64,000 bases of DNA, from the NCBI RefSeq assembly GCF_005047595.1, contig NZ_SUPL01000006.1:186001-250000 (forward strand). Direction: 5' to 3'. Shown here piece by piece: positions 8,123 through 17,271 of this stretch (its first letter is position 1; every line of letters starts with the position of its first letter). Below the pieces are notes generated by a model. The model searched no databases. It was not told the DNA's origin and worked only from the letters and a program-made list of their open reading frames with translations. Origin of the DNA: Pontimicrobium aquaticum (lineage in GTDB: Bacteria; Bacteroidota; Bacteroidia; Flavobacteriales; Flavobacteriaceae). The position numbers were made by a program, and so were the translations under genes.

Positions 8123-10573
8123 TTACAATGTCTTTGCGTTTTTAACCTTTTGGTTTGTGATAGCAATATCAATCACTTCACTCATATCACTCACATAATG
8201 AAAAGTTAATCCTTTAAGATACTCTTCTTTAATTTCTTCAATATCTCTTCTGTTGTCTTCACACAACAAAATTTCTTTGATTCTAGCTCGTTTAGCCGCC
8301 AAAATCTTTTCTTTAATTCCGCCTACTGGCAATACTTTACCACGAAGTGTAATTTCGCCAGTCATTGCTAAACTTTTCTTTACTTTTTTCTGAGTAAACA
8401 GTGATACCAAAGACGTGAGCATAGTAACACCTGCACTTGGACCATCTTTTGGTGTAGCTCCTTCTGGCACATGAATATGGACGTTATACTTTTCGAAAAC
8501 TTCAGGATTGATTCCGTAAGCATCTGCATTAGCTTTAATATATTCCATAGCGATCGTAGCAGATTCCTTCATAACCGTACCTAAATTACCAGTAATGGTC
8601 ATAGTCCCTTTTCCCTTAGAAAGGATAGATTCTATAAATAAAATGTCTCCACCAACACTTGTCCAAGCCAATCCTGTAACTACTCCAGCGACATTATTAT
8701 TTTCGTATTTATCGCGTTCTAATTTTGGTCCACCAAGAACCTCGATAATATCTTCGTTTGTCACTTTAAGATTATAGGGTTCTTCCATGGCAATATTTTT
8801 AGCAGCATGACGTACCATTTTTGCTATTTGTTTTTCTAAACCACGAACACCAGATTCTCTAGTGTAACCTTCAACAATTTTTTCTAATTGCGGTTTTCCT
8901 ATTCTTAAATGCTTAGTCGTTAATCCGTGTTCCTTTAATTGTTTTGGCAATAAATGACGCTTAGCAATCTCTACCTTTTCTTCAATAGTATAACCAGTTA
9001 CGTTTATTATTTCCATTCTATCCAATAAAGCAGGTTGAATGGTTGATAGGCTATTTGAAGTAGCTATAAACATAACCTTAGATAAGTCGTAACCCATTTC
9101 TAAGAAATTGTCATGGAATTCTGAGTTTTGTTCTGGGTCTAATACCTCTAACATTGCAGATGATGGATCGCCTTGATGCGAATTTGATAGTTTATCTATC
9201 TCGTCTAACACAAACACTGGATTAGAAGTCCCAGCCTTTTTTAAGCTTTGAATAATTCTTCCAGGCATCGCTCCAATATAGGTTTTACGATGACCGCGAA
9301 TTTCAGCTTCATCCCGTAAACCACCTAACGACATACGCACGTATTCTCTACCTAAAGCTTCAGCAATAGACTTCCCTAACGATGTTTTACCAACTCCTGG
9401 AGGCCCATACAAACAAAGGATTGGCGATTTCATATCGTTTCTAAGCTTCAAGACAGCTAAATACTCGATAATACGTCGTTTTACATCATCTAAACCATAA
9501 TGGTCACGGTCTAATATTTTCTTTGCACGCTTTAAGTCAAATATGTCTTCACTAAACTCATTCCAAGGTAATTCTAGGAACAAGTCTAAGTAATTTCGTT
9601 GAATAGAATACTCAGCCACTTGAGGATTCATACGTTGCATTTTTGCTAATTCTTTATCAAAATGGTTTTTTACTTTTTTACTCCATTTTTTAGACTTAGC
9701 ACGTTTGCGCATCTCTTCTACTTCTTCTTCGTAGCTTACACCACCTAATTCTTCCTGAATAGTTTTAAGCTGCTGATGTAGAAAATATTCTCGTTGCTGT
9801 TGGTTCATGTCACTTTGAACCTTAGATTGTATATCGTTTTTCAATTCTAATTTTTGAAACTCGACATTCATATATTTTAACGTGGCTAAAGCTCGCTCTT
9901 GTAAATCGTTCATTTCTAACAATTCTTGCTTCTCCTCGACTGCAAGATTCATATTTGATGATACAAAATTGATTAAAAATGAATTACTCTCAATATTTTT
10001 AATTGCAAATGAAGCTTCACTTGGAATATTAGGACTATCCTTAATAATTTGAATTGCCAACTCTTTAATAGAATCTATTATTGCTTTAAATTCTTCACTT
10101 TCGTTAGCTGGTACTATTTGGGGTAAGTCTTTTACAGTAGCAGTCATATAAGGATCTTCGCTTATAACTTTATCTACTTCAAAACGTTTTTTTCCTTGAA
10201 TAATAACTGTTGTATTACCATCTGGCATTTTAAGCACACGTAAAATTCGTGCAACAGTACCTGTTTTATAAATATCTTTTGCTGTAGGGTTTTCGATGAT
10301 TTCATCTTTTTGAGATACCACACCAATAACTTTACTTCCTTTATTAGCATCGTCTATTAATTTAATAGACTTATCTCTACCAGCTGTAATAGGAATTACC
10401 ACACCAGGGAACAGTACTGTATTTCTTAAGGATAATATAGGTAATGTTTCAGGTAATAACTCGTTATTTATTTCTTTCTCATCTTCAGAAGTCATTAAAG
10501 GAATTAGTTCTGAATTTTCATCAAACTCCTGAAATGACAAACTGTCAAGACTTGTAAATTTAGACTTTGCCAT
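8123..10573 (-). CDS. lon: endopeptidase La (Lon protease)
   Basis: ATP-dependent serine protease that degrades misfolded and regulatory proteins in the cytoplasm. The LON substrate-binding domain covers about residues 42-235, followed by a coiled-coil linker. The Walker A 'GPPGVGKTS' is at 390-398, Walker B 'LDEID' at 456-460, and the proteolytic dyad Ser713 ('DGPSAG') and Lys756 ('GGIKEK') is intact. The 816-residue length is usual. Two interleaved inverted repeats lie immediately before the start codon. Confidence 0.97.
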   Translation of the reverse strand: MAKSKFTSLDSLSFQEFDENSELIPLMTSEDEKEINNELLPETLPILSLRNTVLFPGVVIPITAGRDKSIKLIDDANKGSKVIGVVSQKDEIIENPTAKDIYKTGTVARILRVLKMPDGNTTVIIQGKKRFEVDKVISEDPYMTATVKDLPQIVPANESEEFKAIIDSIKELAIQIIKDSPNIPSEASFAIKNIESNSFLINFVSSNMNLAVEEKQELLEMNDLQERALATLKYMNVEFQKLELKNDIQSKVQSDMNQQQREYFLHQQLKTIQEELGGVSYEEEVEEMRKRAKSKKWSKKVKNHFDKELAKMQRMNPQVAEYSIQRNYLDLFLELPWNEFSEDIFDLKRAKKILDRDHYGLDDVKRRIIEYLAVLKLRNDMKSPILCLYGPPGVGKTSLGKSIAEALGREYVRMSLGGLRDEAEIRGHRKTYIGAMPGRIIQSLKKAGTSNPVFVLDEIDKLSNSHQGDPSSAMLEVLDPEQNSEFHDNFLEMGYDLSKVMFIATSNSLSTIQPALLDRMEIINVTGYTIEEKVEIAKRHLLPKQLKEHGLTTKHLRIGKPQLEKIVEGYTRESGVRGLEKQIAKMVRHAAKNIAMEEPYNLKVTNEDIIEVLGGPKLERDKYENNNVAGVVTGLAWTSVGGDILFIESILSKGKGTMTITGNLGTVMKESATIAMEYIKANADAYGINPEVFEKYNVHIHVPEGATPKDGPSAGVTMLTSLVSLFTQKKVKKSLAMTGEITLRGKVLPVGGIKEKILAAKRARIKEILLCEDNRRDIEEIKEEYLKGLTFHYVSDMSEVIDIAITNQKVKNAKTL

Positions 10574-10579
10574 AGTATT

Positions 10580-10609
10580 TTTAGGTCATTCTGTCACCTA
10601 AACAGAATG
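10580..10609 (-). promoter_or_regulatory. interleaved inverted repeats in the lon leader
   Basis: On the minus strand the order is CATTCTGT, TTTAGGT, ACAGAATG, ACCTAAA. The first pairs with the third (8 bp) and the second with the fourth (7 bp), so the RNA can form either of two exclusive hairpins or an H-type pseudoknot. The last arm ends six bases before the lon ATG. It could control lon translation. It may alternatively be a GTCATTC-type dispersed repeat that landed here. Confidence 0.5.
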
Positions 10610-10812
10610 CTTATTTTTTTCAATTAAACTTTAAAACTTCTCTTTTCACTAAAAACCTTTTATTATTAAGCCTTTCAGTAACTTTAACGTTTCATAATAT
10701 TCAATAGTTATGCCATTATAAAAACATGTTTCATAAATAAATCTAAATTTTTTTTACCTAAACTGTAACAAAGTTTAATTACCTTAATCTTTATAATAAA
10801 CAATTTTTTTTA

Positions 10813-11373
10813 GTGTCACTACCAAACCAAAATACTGAAGCGCTTGCAAAGCTTTGTAAATCTGGCAACCAAAATGCACAGTTGGAAATTTACAACAGGT
10901 ACTACAAAGCTATGTATAATATATCGCTAAGGATTGTAAATGATTGTTATGAAGCAGAAAACATTATGCAAGATTCCTTTTTAACAGCCTTCACAAAATT
11001 AGGTGAATTAAAAGATTTAAAAACCTTTGGTGCCTGGTTAAAACGAATTGTTATTAATAACAGTATTTATCACTATAAAAAAAATAGTAAATACCAAAAC
11101 GTTCCTTTTGACAATGTGCTTTATAAAGTTGAAGAAAATCAAAGCATTGGTAGTGATAACGATTTTGCAAGCTTAAAAGCACAACAGGTACTCAAGGTAA
11201 TGAATAACCTTAAAGATAATTATAGAATTGCATTAACGCTAAATTTAATTGAAGGTTACGATTATGAAGAAATAAGTGATATCATGAACATTACATACGC
11301 TAATTGTAGAACCACAATATCACGTGCTAAAGAAAGTTTAAGAACAAAATTACAGCTTACAACTGAATATTAA
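10813..11373 (+). CDS. ECF-type RNA polymerase sigma factor
   Basis: 186 residues with sigma region 2 (about 8-85, 'YNRYYKAMYNISLRIVNDCYEAENIMQDSFLTAF' with the family's 'D..QD.F' core) and sigma region 4 helix-turn-helix (about 135-180, 'GYDYEEISDIMNITYANCRTTISRAKE'). ECF sigmas redirect RNA polymerase in response to envelope or other signals. The start is GTG; no in-frame ATG exists nearby. The gene that follows by nine bases has one membrane segment and fits an anti-sigma factor, and two surface-type genes follow in turn. Confidence 0.92.
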   Translation: MSLPNQNTEALAKLCKSGNQNAQLEIYNRYYKAMYNISLRIVNDCYEAENIMQDSFLTAFTKLGELKDLKTFGAWLKRIVINNSIYHYKKNSKYQNVPFDNVLYKVEENQSIGSDNDFASLKAQQVLKVMNNLKDNYRIALTLNLIEGYDYEEISDIMNITYANCRTTISRAKESLRTKLQLTTEY

Positions 11374-11382
11374 AATAGTACT

Positions 11383-11946
11383 ATGAGTAAGGATAATTTA
11401 AATTTTATTTTTAAAAATATTGAAGGTCAATTTGATATTGAAGAGCCTACTGCTGGACACAAGCAACGTTTTCTAGATAAATTGAACCATCAAAACACTG
11501 TAGTAGTTACAGAGAAAAAATCTGTATTTATACTATGGAAACCAATATTAAGTGTAGCAGCTTCCATAGTGTTGCTTTTAACAATCTCATTAGGTGTTCT
11601 AAAAAGCAACAACGCTTCGGATTTAGCTAGTATATCTCCAGAAATGGCAACAACTCAAGACTTTTTCACAACAACTATTACTACTGAGTTAAATAAACTT
11701 AACAGTGAGGAATCTCCTGAATATCAAGACTTGATAGTAGATACTATGTTTCAAATAAAAATATTGGAAGAAAACTACGAGCAATTAAAGCAAGATTTAA
11801 GCACAAGCGGTCAAGATGAACGTGTTATTTACGCTATGATTTCAAATTTTCAAAACAGAATCGAATTACTACAAAATGTAGTAGCACAAATAAATGATTT
11901 AAAACAACCAAAAAACGAACAAAATGAACACAACAATACTTTATAA
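11383..11946 (+). CDS. probable anti-sigma factor, single-pass membrane protein
   Basis: 187 residues: a soluble N-terminal part of about 45 residues starting 'MSKDNLNFIFKNIEGQFDIEEP', one membrane helix at about residues 51-70, and an extracytoplasmic Ser/Thr- and Gln/Asn-rich coiled-coil-like C-terminal part. This topology and the position nine bases after the ECF sigma gene fit an anti-sigma factor; no zinc anti-sigma motif is visible. The 3' end overlaps the next gene by 23 bases, so translation is likely coupled. Confidence 0.75.
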   Translation: MSKDNLNFIFKNIEGQFDIEEPTAGHKQRFLDKLNHQNTVVVTEKKSVFILWKPILSVAASIVLLLTISLGVLKSNNASDLASISPEMATTQDFFTTTITTELNKLNSEESPEYQDLIVDTMFQIKILEENYEQLKQDLSTSGQDERVIYAMISNFQNRIELLQNVVAQINDLKQPKNEQNEHNNTL

Positions 11947-13006
11947 GGCACTTATCGCTTTTATATTTATTCCAACCCTAGTTTTAGCCAATAATACCGA
12001 TAAAACAGGTAAACACACTAAAGAAAAAAAGATGCACAAAGAGTTTAGTGTAAATTCTGATGCTACGTTAGAAGTAGATAACAGCTATGGAAACATTGAC
12101 ATTGTAACATGGAATGAAAACCGCATTGTTATTGACGTTACTATCACTACTAACGGAAATAATTTAGAAAAAGTAGAAAAAAAACTAGATGATATTACTG
12201 TAGAATTTTCTGGAACTTCAAATCGTGTGTCAGCAAAAACAAAATTCTCAAAAAGTAAATCATTCTGGAATTGGGGAAGCAGCAATGTTAGTATGAAAAT
12301 TAATTATGTGATTAAAATGCCAATTACTAATCATGTAAATCTTGAAAACGATTATGGAAGTATTAATCTAGACAAGCTTGAAGGTCGTGCAACTATTGAT
12401 TGTGATTACGGAAAAATAACCACAAAAGAGCTAATGGCGGACAATAATATGTTAACATTCGATTATACTAAAAACTCTTATTTTGAGTACATAAAAAGCG
12501 GAACAATTAATGCCGATTATAGTAGCTATACTGTTGCAAAAACTAATGATTTAAGCATTGATACAGACTATTCTAAATCTACCATTGAAATCGCCGAAGA
12601 TGTTTCTTACAACTGCGATTATGGCTCTTTAACAATCGAAAAAGCCAATAATATTAAAGGTGATGGTGACTATTTAACGCTTCGTATTGGCGAAGTTTAC
12701 AAAAATGTAACAGTTACTGCGGATTATGGTTCCATAAAAATCAACAATATGACAAGTAATGCTGGTGATGTAAATATTGATTCAGACTATATGAAAATAA
12801 CCATTGGATACTCTTCTGGGTATAACTTTGACTTCGACATAGACCTAAGCCATGCATCATTACGTGGTGATGACGACTTAGAAGTATCAAAAAGAAATGA
12901 AAAATCTACCAGTAAAAAATATTCTGGATACCATGGTTCTAAAGGGTCAGGAAACACCATTAACATTACATCAGATTATGGAAGTGTAACATTCAATAAA
13001 AATTAA
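11924..13006 (+). CDS. DUF4097-like beta-ladder protein
   Basis: 360 residues with a signal peptide (cleavage near 'TLVLANN'). The body is a series of about ten Asp-Tyr units ('DYGSI', 'DYGKI', 'DYSSY', 'DYSKS', 'DYGSL', 'DYLTL', 'DYGSI', 'DYMKI', 'DYGSV') spaced about 15-45 residues apart, as expected for a right-handed beta-helix or beta-ladder with stacked Asp-Tyr positions. This is the DUF4097 adhesin-like type. It is exported, probably periplasmic or on the surface. It overlaps the anti-sigma gene and precedes another repeat protein by 26 bases. The function is unknown; a role as target or sensor of the sigma pathway is inference. Confidence 0.8.
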   Translation: MNTTILYKALIAFIFIPTLVLANNTDKTGKHTKEKKMHKEFSVNSDATLEVDNSYGNIDIVTWNENRIVIDVTITTNGNNLEKVEKKLDDITVEFSGTSNRVSAKTKFSKSKSFWNWGSSNVSMKINYVIKMPITNHVNLENDYGSINLDKLEGRATIDCDYGKITTKELMADNNMLTFDYTKNSYFEYIKSGTINADYSSYTVAKTNDLSIDTDYSKSTIEIAEDVSYNCDYGSLTIEKANNIKGDGDYLTLRIGEVYKNVTVTADYGSIKINNMTSNAGDVNIDSDYMKITIGYSSGYNFDFDIDLSHASLRGDDDLEVSKRNEKSTSKKYSGYHGSKGSGNTINITSDYGSVTFNKN

Positions 13007-13032
13007 ATATCAATCAAAAAAAACAAACAGAA

Positions 13033-13758
13033 ATGAAGAAATCAATTTTATTATTAGCAGCCATTTTAAGTGTATCAACCATAAACGCTCAATGGTGGGG
13101 AGGAAAAAAAATTAAAGGCAACGGAAATATGACAACCGAAACCAGAAATACTGAAGATTACGAAGGTATTAAGTGTGCAGGTTCTATGGATTATATTCTA
13201 GTAGCTGGAACTGAAGGAAAGATAACATTAGAAGGAGAATCTAATTTACTAGAATACATTGTTACCGAAATTAAAGGAGGTAACCTTATAGTTAAGGTAA
13301 AAAAAGGAATAAACTTAAAACCAAGTTGGAACAAAACCGTTAAAATTACCATTCCTTTTAAAGACATTAATAACATCTCTTTAGCTGGATCAGGAGATTT
13401 ATGGAATGAAGACACTATTAAAGCTAACAACCTTGATGTATCGCTAGCAGGTTCTGGAGATATCATTCTTAATGTAGAAGCTTCATCATTAGAAGGTAGT
13501 GTAGCAGGTTCTGGAGACTTAACTTTAAAAGGCAATACAAACGATTTAAACGTAAGAGTAGCAGGTTCCGGAGATATAAATGCTTTTGGATTACAGGCTA
13601 ATAATACAGTTGCTTCTATTGCAGGTTCTGGAGATATTCAAGTTGTTAGCAATAAAAGTTTAAAAGCTCGTGTATCTGGCTCTGGAGATATTGAGTACAA
13701 AGGCAACCCTGACAAAGAAGATACTAAAGTATCAGGTTCTGGTACTATTAGTAACTAA
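13033..13758 (+). CDS. DUF2807 (head GIN domain) protein with AGSGD repeats
   Basis: 241 residues with a signal peptide ending near 'TINAQ'. The mature part starts with the 'GNGNMTTETRNTEDYEGIKCAGSMDYILV' segment typical of DUF2807 (putative auto-transporter adhesin, head GIN domain). It then carries six GSGD turns ('LAGSGDL', 'LAGSGDI', 'VAGSGDL', 'VAGSGDI', 'IAGSGDI', 'VSGSGDI') and a final 'GSGT', about 19-22 residues apart, consistent with a beta-helix coil per repeat. It is the last gene of the sigma/anti-sigma operon and ends at a terminator. Confidence 0.88.
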   Translation: MKKSILLLAAILSVSTINAQWWGGKKIKGNGNMTTETRNTEDYEGIKCAGSMDYILVAGTEGKITLEGESNLLEYIVTEIKGGNLIVKVKKGINLKPSWNKTVKITIPFKDINNISLAGSGDLWNEDTIKANNLDVSLAGSGDIILNVEASSLEGSVAGSGDLTLKGNTNDLNVRVAGSGDINAFGLQANNTVASIAGSGDIQVVSNKSLKARVSGSGDIEYKGNPDKEDTKVSGSGTISN

Positions 13759-13774
13759 GAACAATTATTTTGCT

Positions 13775-13809
13775 AAAAGGTCACTCATTTTCATTTGAGT
13801 GGCTTTTTT
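13775..13809 (+). terminator. rho-independent terminator of the sigma factor operon
   Basis: AAGGTCACTCA and TGAGTGGCTTTT form a stem with a short loop, followed by TTTTTTA. It also covers the end of the convergent transporter gene. Confidence 0.85.
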
Positions 13810-15142
13810 ATTTTATCTCTAATGCATTCTTCGGAATTCTATATAAAAGTATAACTCCAATAACAAAAAACGTAATTAAAAACAGAATAGAATAGCGCAT
13901 ACTTCCTGTTAGTTCAGCTACAAAACCATACATAAACATTCCAATAACAATTCCTATTTTTTCAGCGACATCGTAAAAACTAAAATATGATGCAGTATCC
14001 TCTGTTTTCTCTGGAATAAGTTTACTATAAGTAGATCTAGAAAGCGATTGGATACCTCCCATTACTAATCCAACACAACCAGCAGTTATATAGAATTGTA
14101 TAGGTGTTACAACAAAATAAGCATAGGCACAAATTACTATCCAAGCAAATATTATAATTATTAACGTTTTAATGTTTCCTTTTTTTCCGGATAGCCTAGC
14201 GGTATAATTTGCCCCTACAACAGCTACCAATTGTATTAACAAAATACTAACAATTAATCCAGTTGTAGAATCTTGGTTTCCCCAATCTAACTCTTCGACC
14301 GCAAAATAGGTTGCTGCAATCATTATGGTTTGTACTGCCATACTATACACAAAAAAAGCACTTAAATAGCGTCTTAAAATTTTATTGCTTTTTAAAGCTT
14401 TCCATATTTTTTTTAATTCATTATAACCATGCATTAATACAGAACGAGTAACTTTATGACCTTCATTAGTTCCAGTTGGCAAATGCTTAAAAGTATATTG
14501 TGCAAATAGCATCCACCACAATCCTACCATTATAAAAGCAATTCTAGTTGGTTGTCCAGCATCAGAAAATCCAAACCAATCATACTTCAAAATCATTATA
14601 AGATTAACTATTAGCAAAATCACACTACCAACATATCCCATAGAAAACCCTTTAGCACTTATTTTGTCTTGCTGCTCTGGATAAGCAATATCTGGTAAAT
14701 AAGAATTATAAAACACTAAACTTCCCCAAAACCCAATTAAAGCAAGCATATAACATAACAGCCCAAACCATAAAAAGTCTAAACTAAACCAATACAAACC
14801 TATACAAGATAAAGCACCTAAATAACAGAAAAACTTCATGAACCCTTCTTTATTTCCAACAAAATCAGAAATACCAGATAAGATTGGAGATAAAAATGAC
14901 ACTACTAAAAAACTTAATGCTGTGATATAACTAATTAGAGAATCGTTATTAAAATCATATCCTAAAAATGTAACTGTATCACTGATTTTTTCTCCAGTTT
15001 CAACATCTTTTATAATTGTTAGTGCTCCATAAAAAATAGGAAAAACTGCTGATGTTATTACTAATGGATAAACAGAATTTGCCCAATCATAAAATGCCCA
15101 TGCATTTAAAAGTTTTTTACTTCCTTTTTCTAGTACTGCCAT
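13808..15142 (-). CDS. MFS transporter, UMF1 (Atg22-like) family
   Basis: 444 residues with about 12 hydrophobic membrane segments. The N-terminal 'NAWAFYDWANSVYPLVITSAVFPIFYG' segment and the mid-protein 'GGIQSLSRSTYSKLIPE' signature are characteristic of the UMF1 family of major facilitator permeases. The substrate is unknown; related fungal Atg22 exports amino acids from vacuoles. It lies just downstream of the M48 peptidase gene, separated by a hairpin, so it may be transcribed separately. Confidence 0.88.
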   Translation of the reverse strand: MAVLEKGSKKLLNAWAFYDWANSVYPLVITSAVFPIFYGALTIIKDVETGEKISDTVTFLGYDFNNDSLISYITALSFLVVSFLSPILSGISDFVGNKEGFMKFFCYLGALSCIGLYWFSLDFLWFGLLCYMLALIGFWGSLVFYNSYLPDIAYPEQQDKISAKGFSMGYVGSVILLIVNLIMILKYDWFGFSDAGQPTRIAFIMVGLWWMLFAQYTFKHLPTGTNEGHKVTRSVLMHGYNELKKIWKALKSNKILRRYLSAFFVYSMAVQTIMIAATYFAVEELDWGNQDSTTGLIVSILLIQLVAVVGANYTARLSGKKGNIKTLIIIIFAWIVICAYAYFVVTPIQFYITAGCVGLVMGGIQSLSRSTYSKLIPEKTEDTASYFSFYDVAEKIGIVIGMFMYGFVAELTGSMRYSILFLITFFVIGVILLYRIPKNALEIK

Positions 15143-15147
15143 AAATA

Positions 15148-15174
15148 AAAAGCTGCTCGTTTTTTTGAGCAGCT
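15148..15174 (-). terminator. terminator of the M48 peptidase gene
   Basis: AGCTGCTC and GAGCAGCT form a perfect 8-bp stem with a T-rich loop, followed on the minus strand by TTTTTATTTA. It is immediately upstream of the UMF1 transporter ATG, so some read-through is possible. Confidence 0.7.
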
Positions 15175-15210
15175 TCTAAAGTAAACATTTATCTTTAAAT
15201 GACTGTTAAT

Positions 15211-16029
15211 TTATTCTCTAAACGATGTAACTCCAAATTTTGCAGCCTCCTTTTTTGCTGTTGGTGCTAGCTTTTCAAGGTTAGCAATTCGTGTGTCGTT
15301 AGATGGGTGAGTGCTTAAAAATTCTGGTGGCGCTTGTCCGCCACTATTGGCTTTCATACGTTTCCATAATTGTGCAGCTTCATCTGGATTATAACCTGCA
15401 ATAGCCATTAAATACAATCCTATTCTATCAGCTTCAGTTTCATGAGCTCTACTAAAAGGGAGCATCACACCGACAGTTGTACCAACGCCATAGTACTGAT
15501 TAAATGCGTTTCTTGATTTTTCATCCTTAATAGCAATGTTACCTGCTATAGCAACTCCTTGCTGTAACATACCAGCACTCATACGTTGTTGACCATGATT
15601 AGCTAGAGCATGTGCTACTTCGTGTCCCATAATAGCTGCAACACCTGTTTCGTTATCTGCTATTGGCAAAATTCCTGTATAAAACACTATTTTACCACCA
15701 GGCATACACCAAGCGTTAACTGTTTTATCATCCACTAAATTATACTCCCATTTATAATCCTTTAAATATCCTTGATGTCCATTAGCATTTAACCAACGTT
15801 CTGCAGCCACTGCTATTCGTTGTCCAACTCTTGTAATCATTTCTGCATCTTTAGTGCCTTTTACAACTTTGTTTTCACTTAAAAACTGATCGTATTGAGC
15901 AAAAGCTGTTGGAAACAATTGATTGTTTGGCACTAAAGCCATGGTTTTTTTTCCGGTAAAAGGATTTGTAGCACAAGAAAGAAACAGTAATAATGTTCCG
16001 GATGCTACTATTTTTTTATGAAATTTCAT
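15211..16029 (-). CDS. M48 family metallopeptidase, lipoprotein
   Basis: 272 residues. The lipobox 'LLFLSC' has Cys at residue 19, so the protein is a membrane-anchored lipoprotein facing the periplasm. The zinc motif HEVAH is at 136-140 and the third-ligand region 'ETEAD' at about 197-201. It resembles LoiP/YcaL-type peptidases involved in outer-membrane protein quality control. The TPR domain of BepA is absent. It is a single gene with its own terminator, divergent from msrB. Confidence 0.92.
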   Translation of the reverse strand: MKFHKKIVASGTLLLFLSCATNPFTGKKTMALVPNNQLFPTAFAQYDQFLSENKVVKGTKDAEMITRVGQRIAVAAERWLNANGHQGYLKDYKWEYNLVDDKTVNAWCMPGGKIVFYTGILPIADNETGVAAIMGHEVAHALANHGQQRMSAGMLQQGVAIAGNIAIKDEKSRNAFNQYYGVGTTVGVMLPFSRAHETEADRIGLYLMAIAGYNPDEAAQLWKRMKANSGGQAPPEFLSTHPSNDTRIANLEKLAPTAKKEAAKFGVTSFRE

Positions 16030-16184
16030 CTCGTTTAAGGTTTTTATATGAATTTTAAAAATACAAAAAAGGTTTCTTAAATTTAAGACACAAATAATGA
16101 TAATTTGTCACATAAAAAATTGTAATGATTTTTGCTTTCAATCGACTTAAATTAAATGTTTTAAGAACTTACTAAATTCATATT

Positions 16185-16667
16185 ATGAAAAAAATTTTAT
16201 TCCTGATTCTAATTAGCTTAAGTCTAAGCTGTAACAGTACTGCTCAAAAAAAGGAAAATAAAGAGACTTATCCAATAACCAAAACTGATGCAGAATGGAA
16301 AGCCGAACTTACAGAATTGCAATATTATGTGTTACGAAAAGCTGGTACAGAACCTGCTTTTAGTAGCTCTTTTAATAACAACCATTTAAAAGGTACATAT
16401 ATTTGTGCTGCTTGCGAAACACCTTTATTTAAAAGTGAATATAAATATGAATCTGGATCAGGTTGGCCAAGTTTTGATAGAGAAATAAAAGGCAATGTTG
16501 CATACTCCGTGGACTATAATATAGGAATCGCTAGAAAAGAAGAGCATTGTGCCACTTGTGGAGGTCATCTTGGTCATGTATTTGATGATGGTCCAAGAGA
16601 AACCACAGGTTTACGTCACTGTATAAATGGAGCTGCCTTAAAATTTATTCCGAAGAAAAATGACTAA
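16185..16667 (+). CDS. msrB: peptide-methionine (R)-S-oxide reductase, lipoprotein form
   Basis: Reduces methionine-R-sulfoxide in damaged proteins. The zinc-binding CxxC pairs are at 74/77 and 122/125 and the catalytic Cys at 146 in 'LRHCINGAAL'. 'GSGWPSF' forms the substrate pocket. The N terminus has a lipobox 'LSLSC' (Cys16), so it is exported and anchored, suited to repair of envelope proteins. The gene overlaps the next one by eight bases. Confidence 0.95.
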   Translation: MKKILFLILISLSLSCNSTAQKKENKETYPITKTDAEWKAELTELQYYVLRKAGTEPAFSSSFNNNHLKGTYICAACETPLFKSEYKYESGSGWPSFDREIKGNVAYSVDYNIGIARKEEHCATCGGHLGHVFDDGPRETTGLRHCINGAALKFIPKKND

Positions 16668-17214
16668 TAGCTATTTACCTAGTGTTATTAAACAATTTAC
16701 ATATTACAAATCACTAGGAGATAAAACCTTTGAGCAGTTAAACAACGAACAAATTCATTGGCAATACAATATAGAAAGTAATAGTATAGCTATTATTGTA
16801 AAGCATCTTGTTGGTAATATGTTGTCACGTTGGACAAATTTTTTAACCGAAGATGGAGAAAAAACATGGCGTAAACGTGATGAAGAATTTGAAGACACCT
16901 ATACTAGTAAAGAACAATTACTAAAAGCTTGGGAACAAGGTTGGGATTGTTTATTTAACGCCATTAAACCCTTAAAAGAGGAACAACTAGAGCAAATTAT
17001 TTACATTCGCAATCAAGGACATACAGTTACCGAAGCCATTAACAGGCAATTAGCGCATTACGCTTATCATGTTGGACAAATCGCTTTTTTAGGTAAAATG
17101 ATGACTAATATTAATTGGAAATCACTATCTATACCTAAAGGGAAATCTACCAGTTACAATCAAGAAAAATTTGCTAAAGATAAAGACCGAAGACATTTTA
17201 CAGAAGACCTTTAA
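16660..17214 (+). CDS. DinB-like / DUF1572 family protein
   Basis: 184 residues forming a four-helix bundle of the DinB/YfiT superfamily. The conserved His pattern is visible: 'VKHLVGNMLSRW' early and 'HYAYHVGQI' late, which usually provide a three-His metal site. Biochemical role unknown; some relatives are thiol-S-transferases. Translation is probably coupled to msrB through the eight-base overlap. A second DinB gene occurs at 59743-60192. Confidence 0.85.
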   Translation: MTNSYLPSVIKQFTYYKSLGDKTFEQLNNEQIHWQYNIESNSIAIIVKHLVGNMLSRWTNFLTEDGEKTWRKRDEEFEDTYTSKEQLLKAWEQGWDCLFNAIKPLKEEQLEQIIYIRNQGHTVTEAINRQLAHYAYHVGQIAFLGKMMTNINWKSLSIPKGKSTSYNQEKFAKDKDRRHFTEDL

Positions 17215-17240
17215 TATTACAGTTAGGTTTCGTAAATTCG
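17210..17240 (+). promoter_or_regulatory. promoter for lpdA
   Basis: TTTA (17210-17213), a 19-bp spacer and TAAATTCG (17233-17240) fit the TTTG-N19-TAnnTTTG pattern with one mismatch in each box. It begins at the stop codon of the previous gene. Confidence 0.5.
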
Positions 17241-17271
17241 TAGCCTAAATTTAAGACTTAAATATATACTC

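Noticed and set aside
13191-13535. 114-codon minus-strand frame opposite the DUF2807 gene
   Set aside because: It mirrors the GSGD repeats of the real gene (repeated 'SPEPA'), with no signal or family match.
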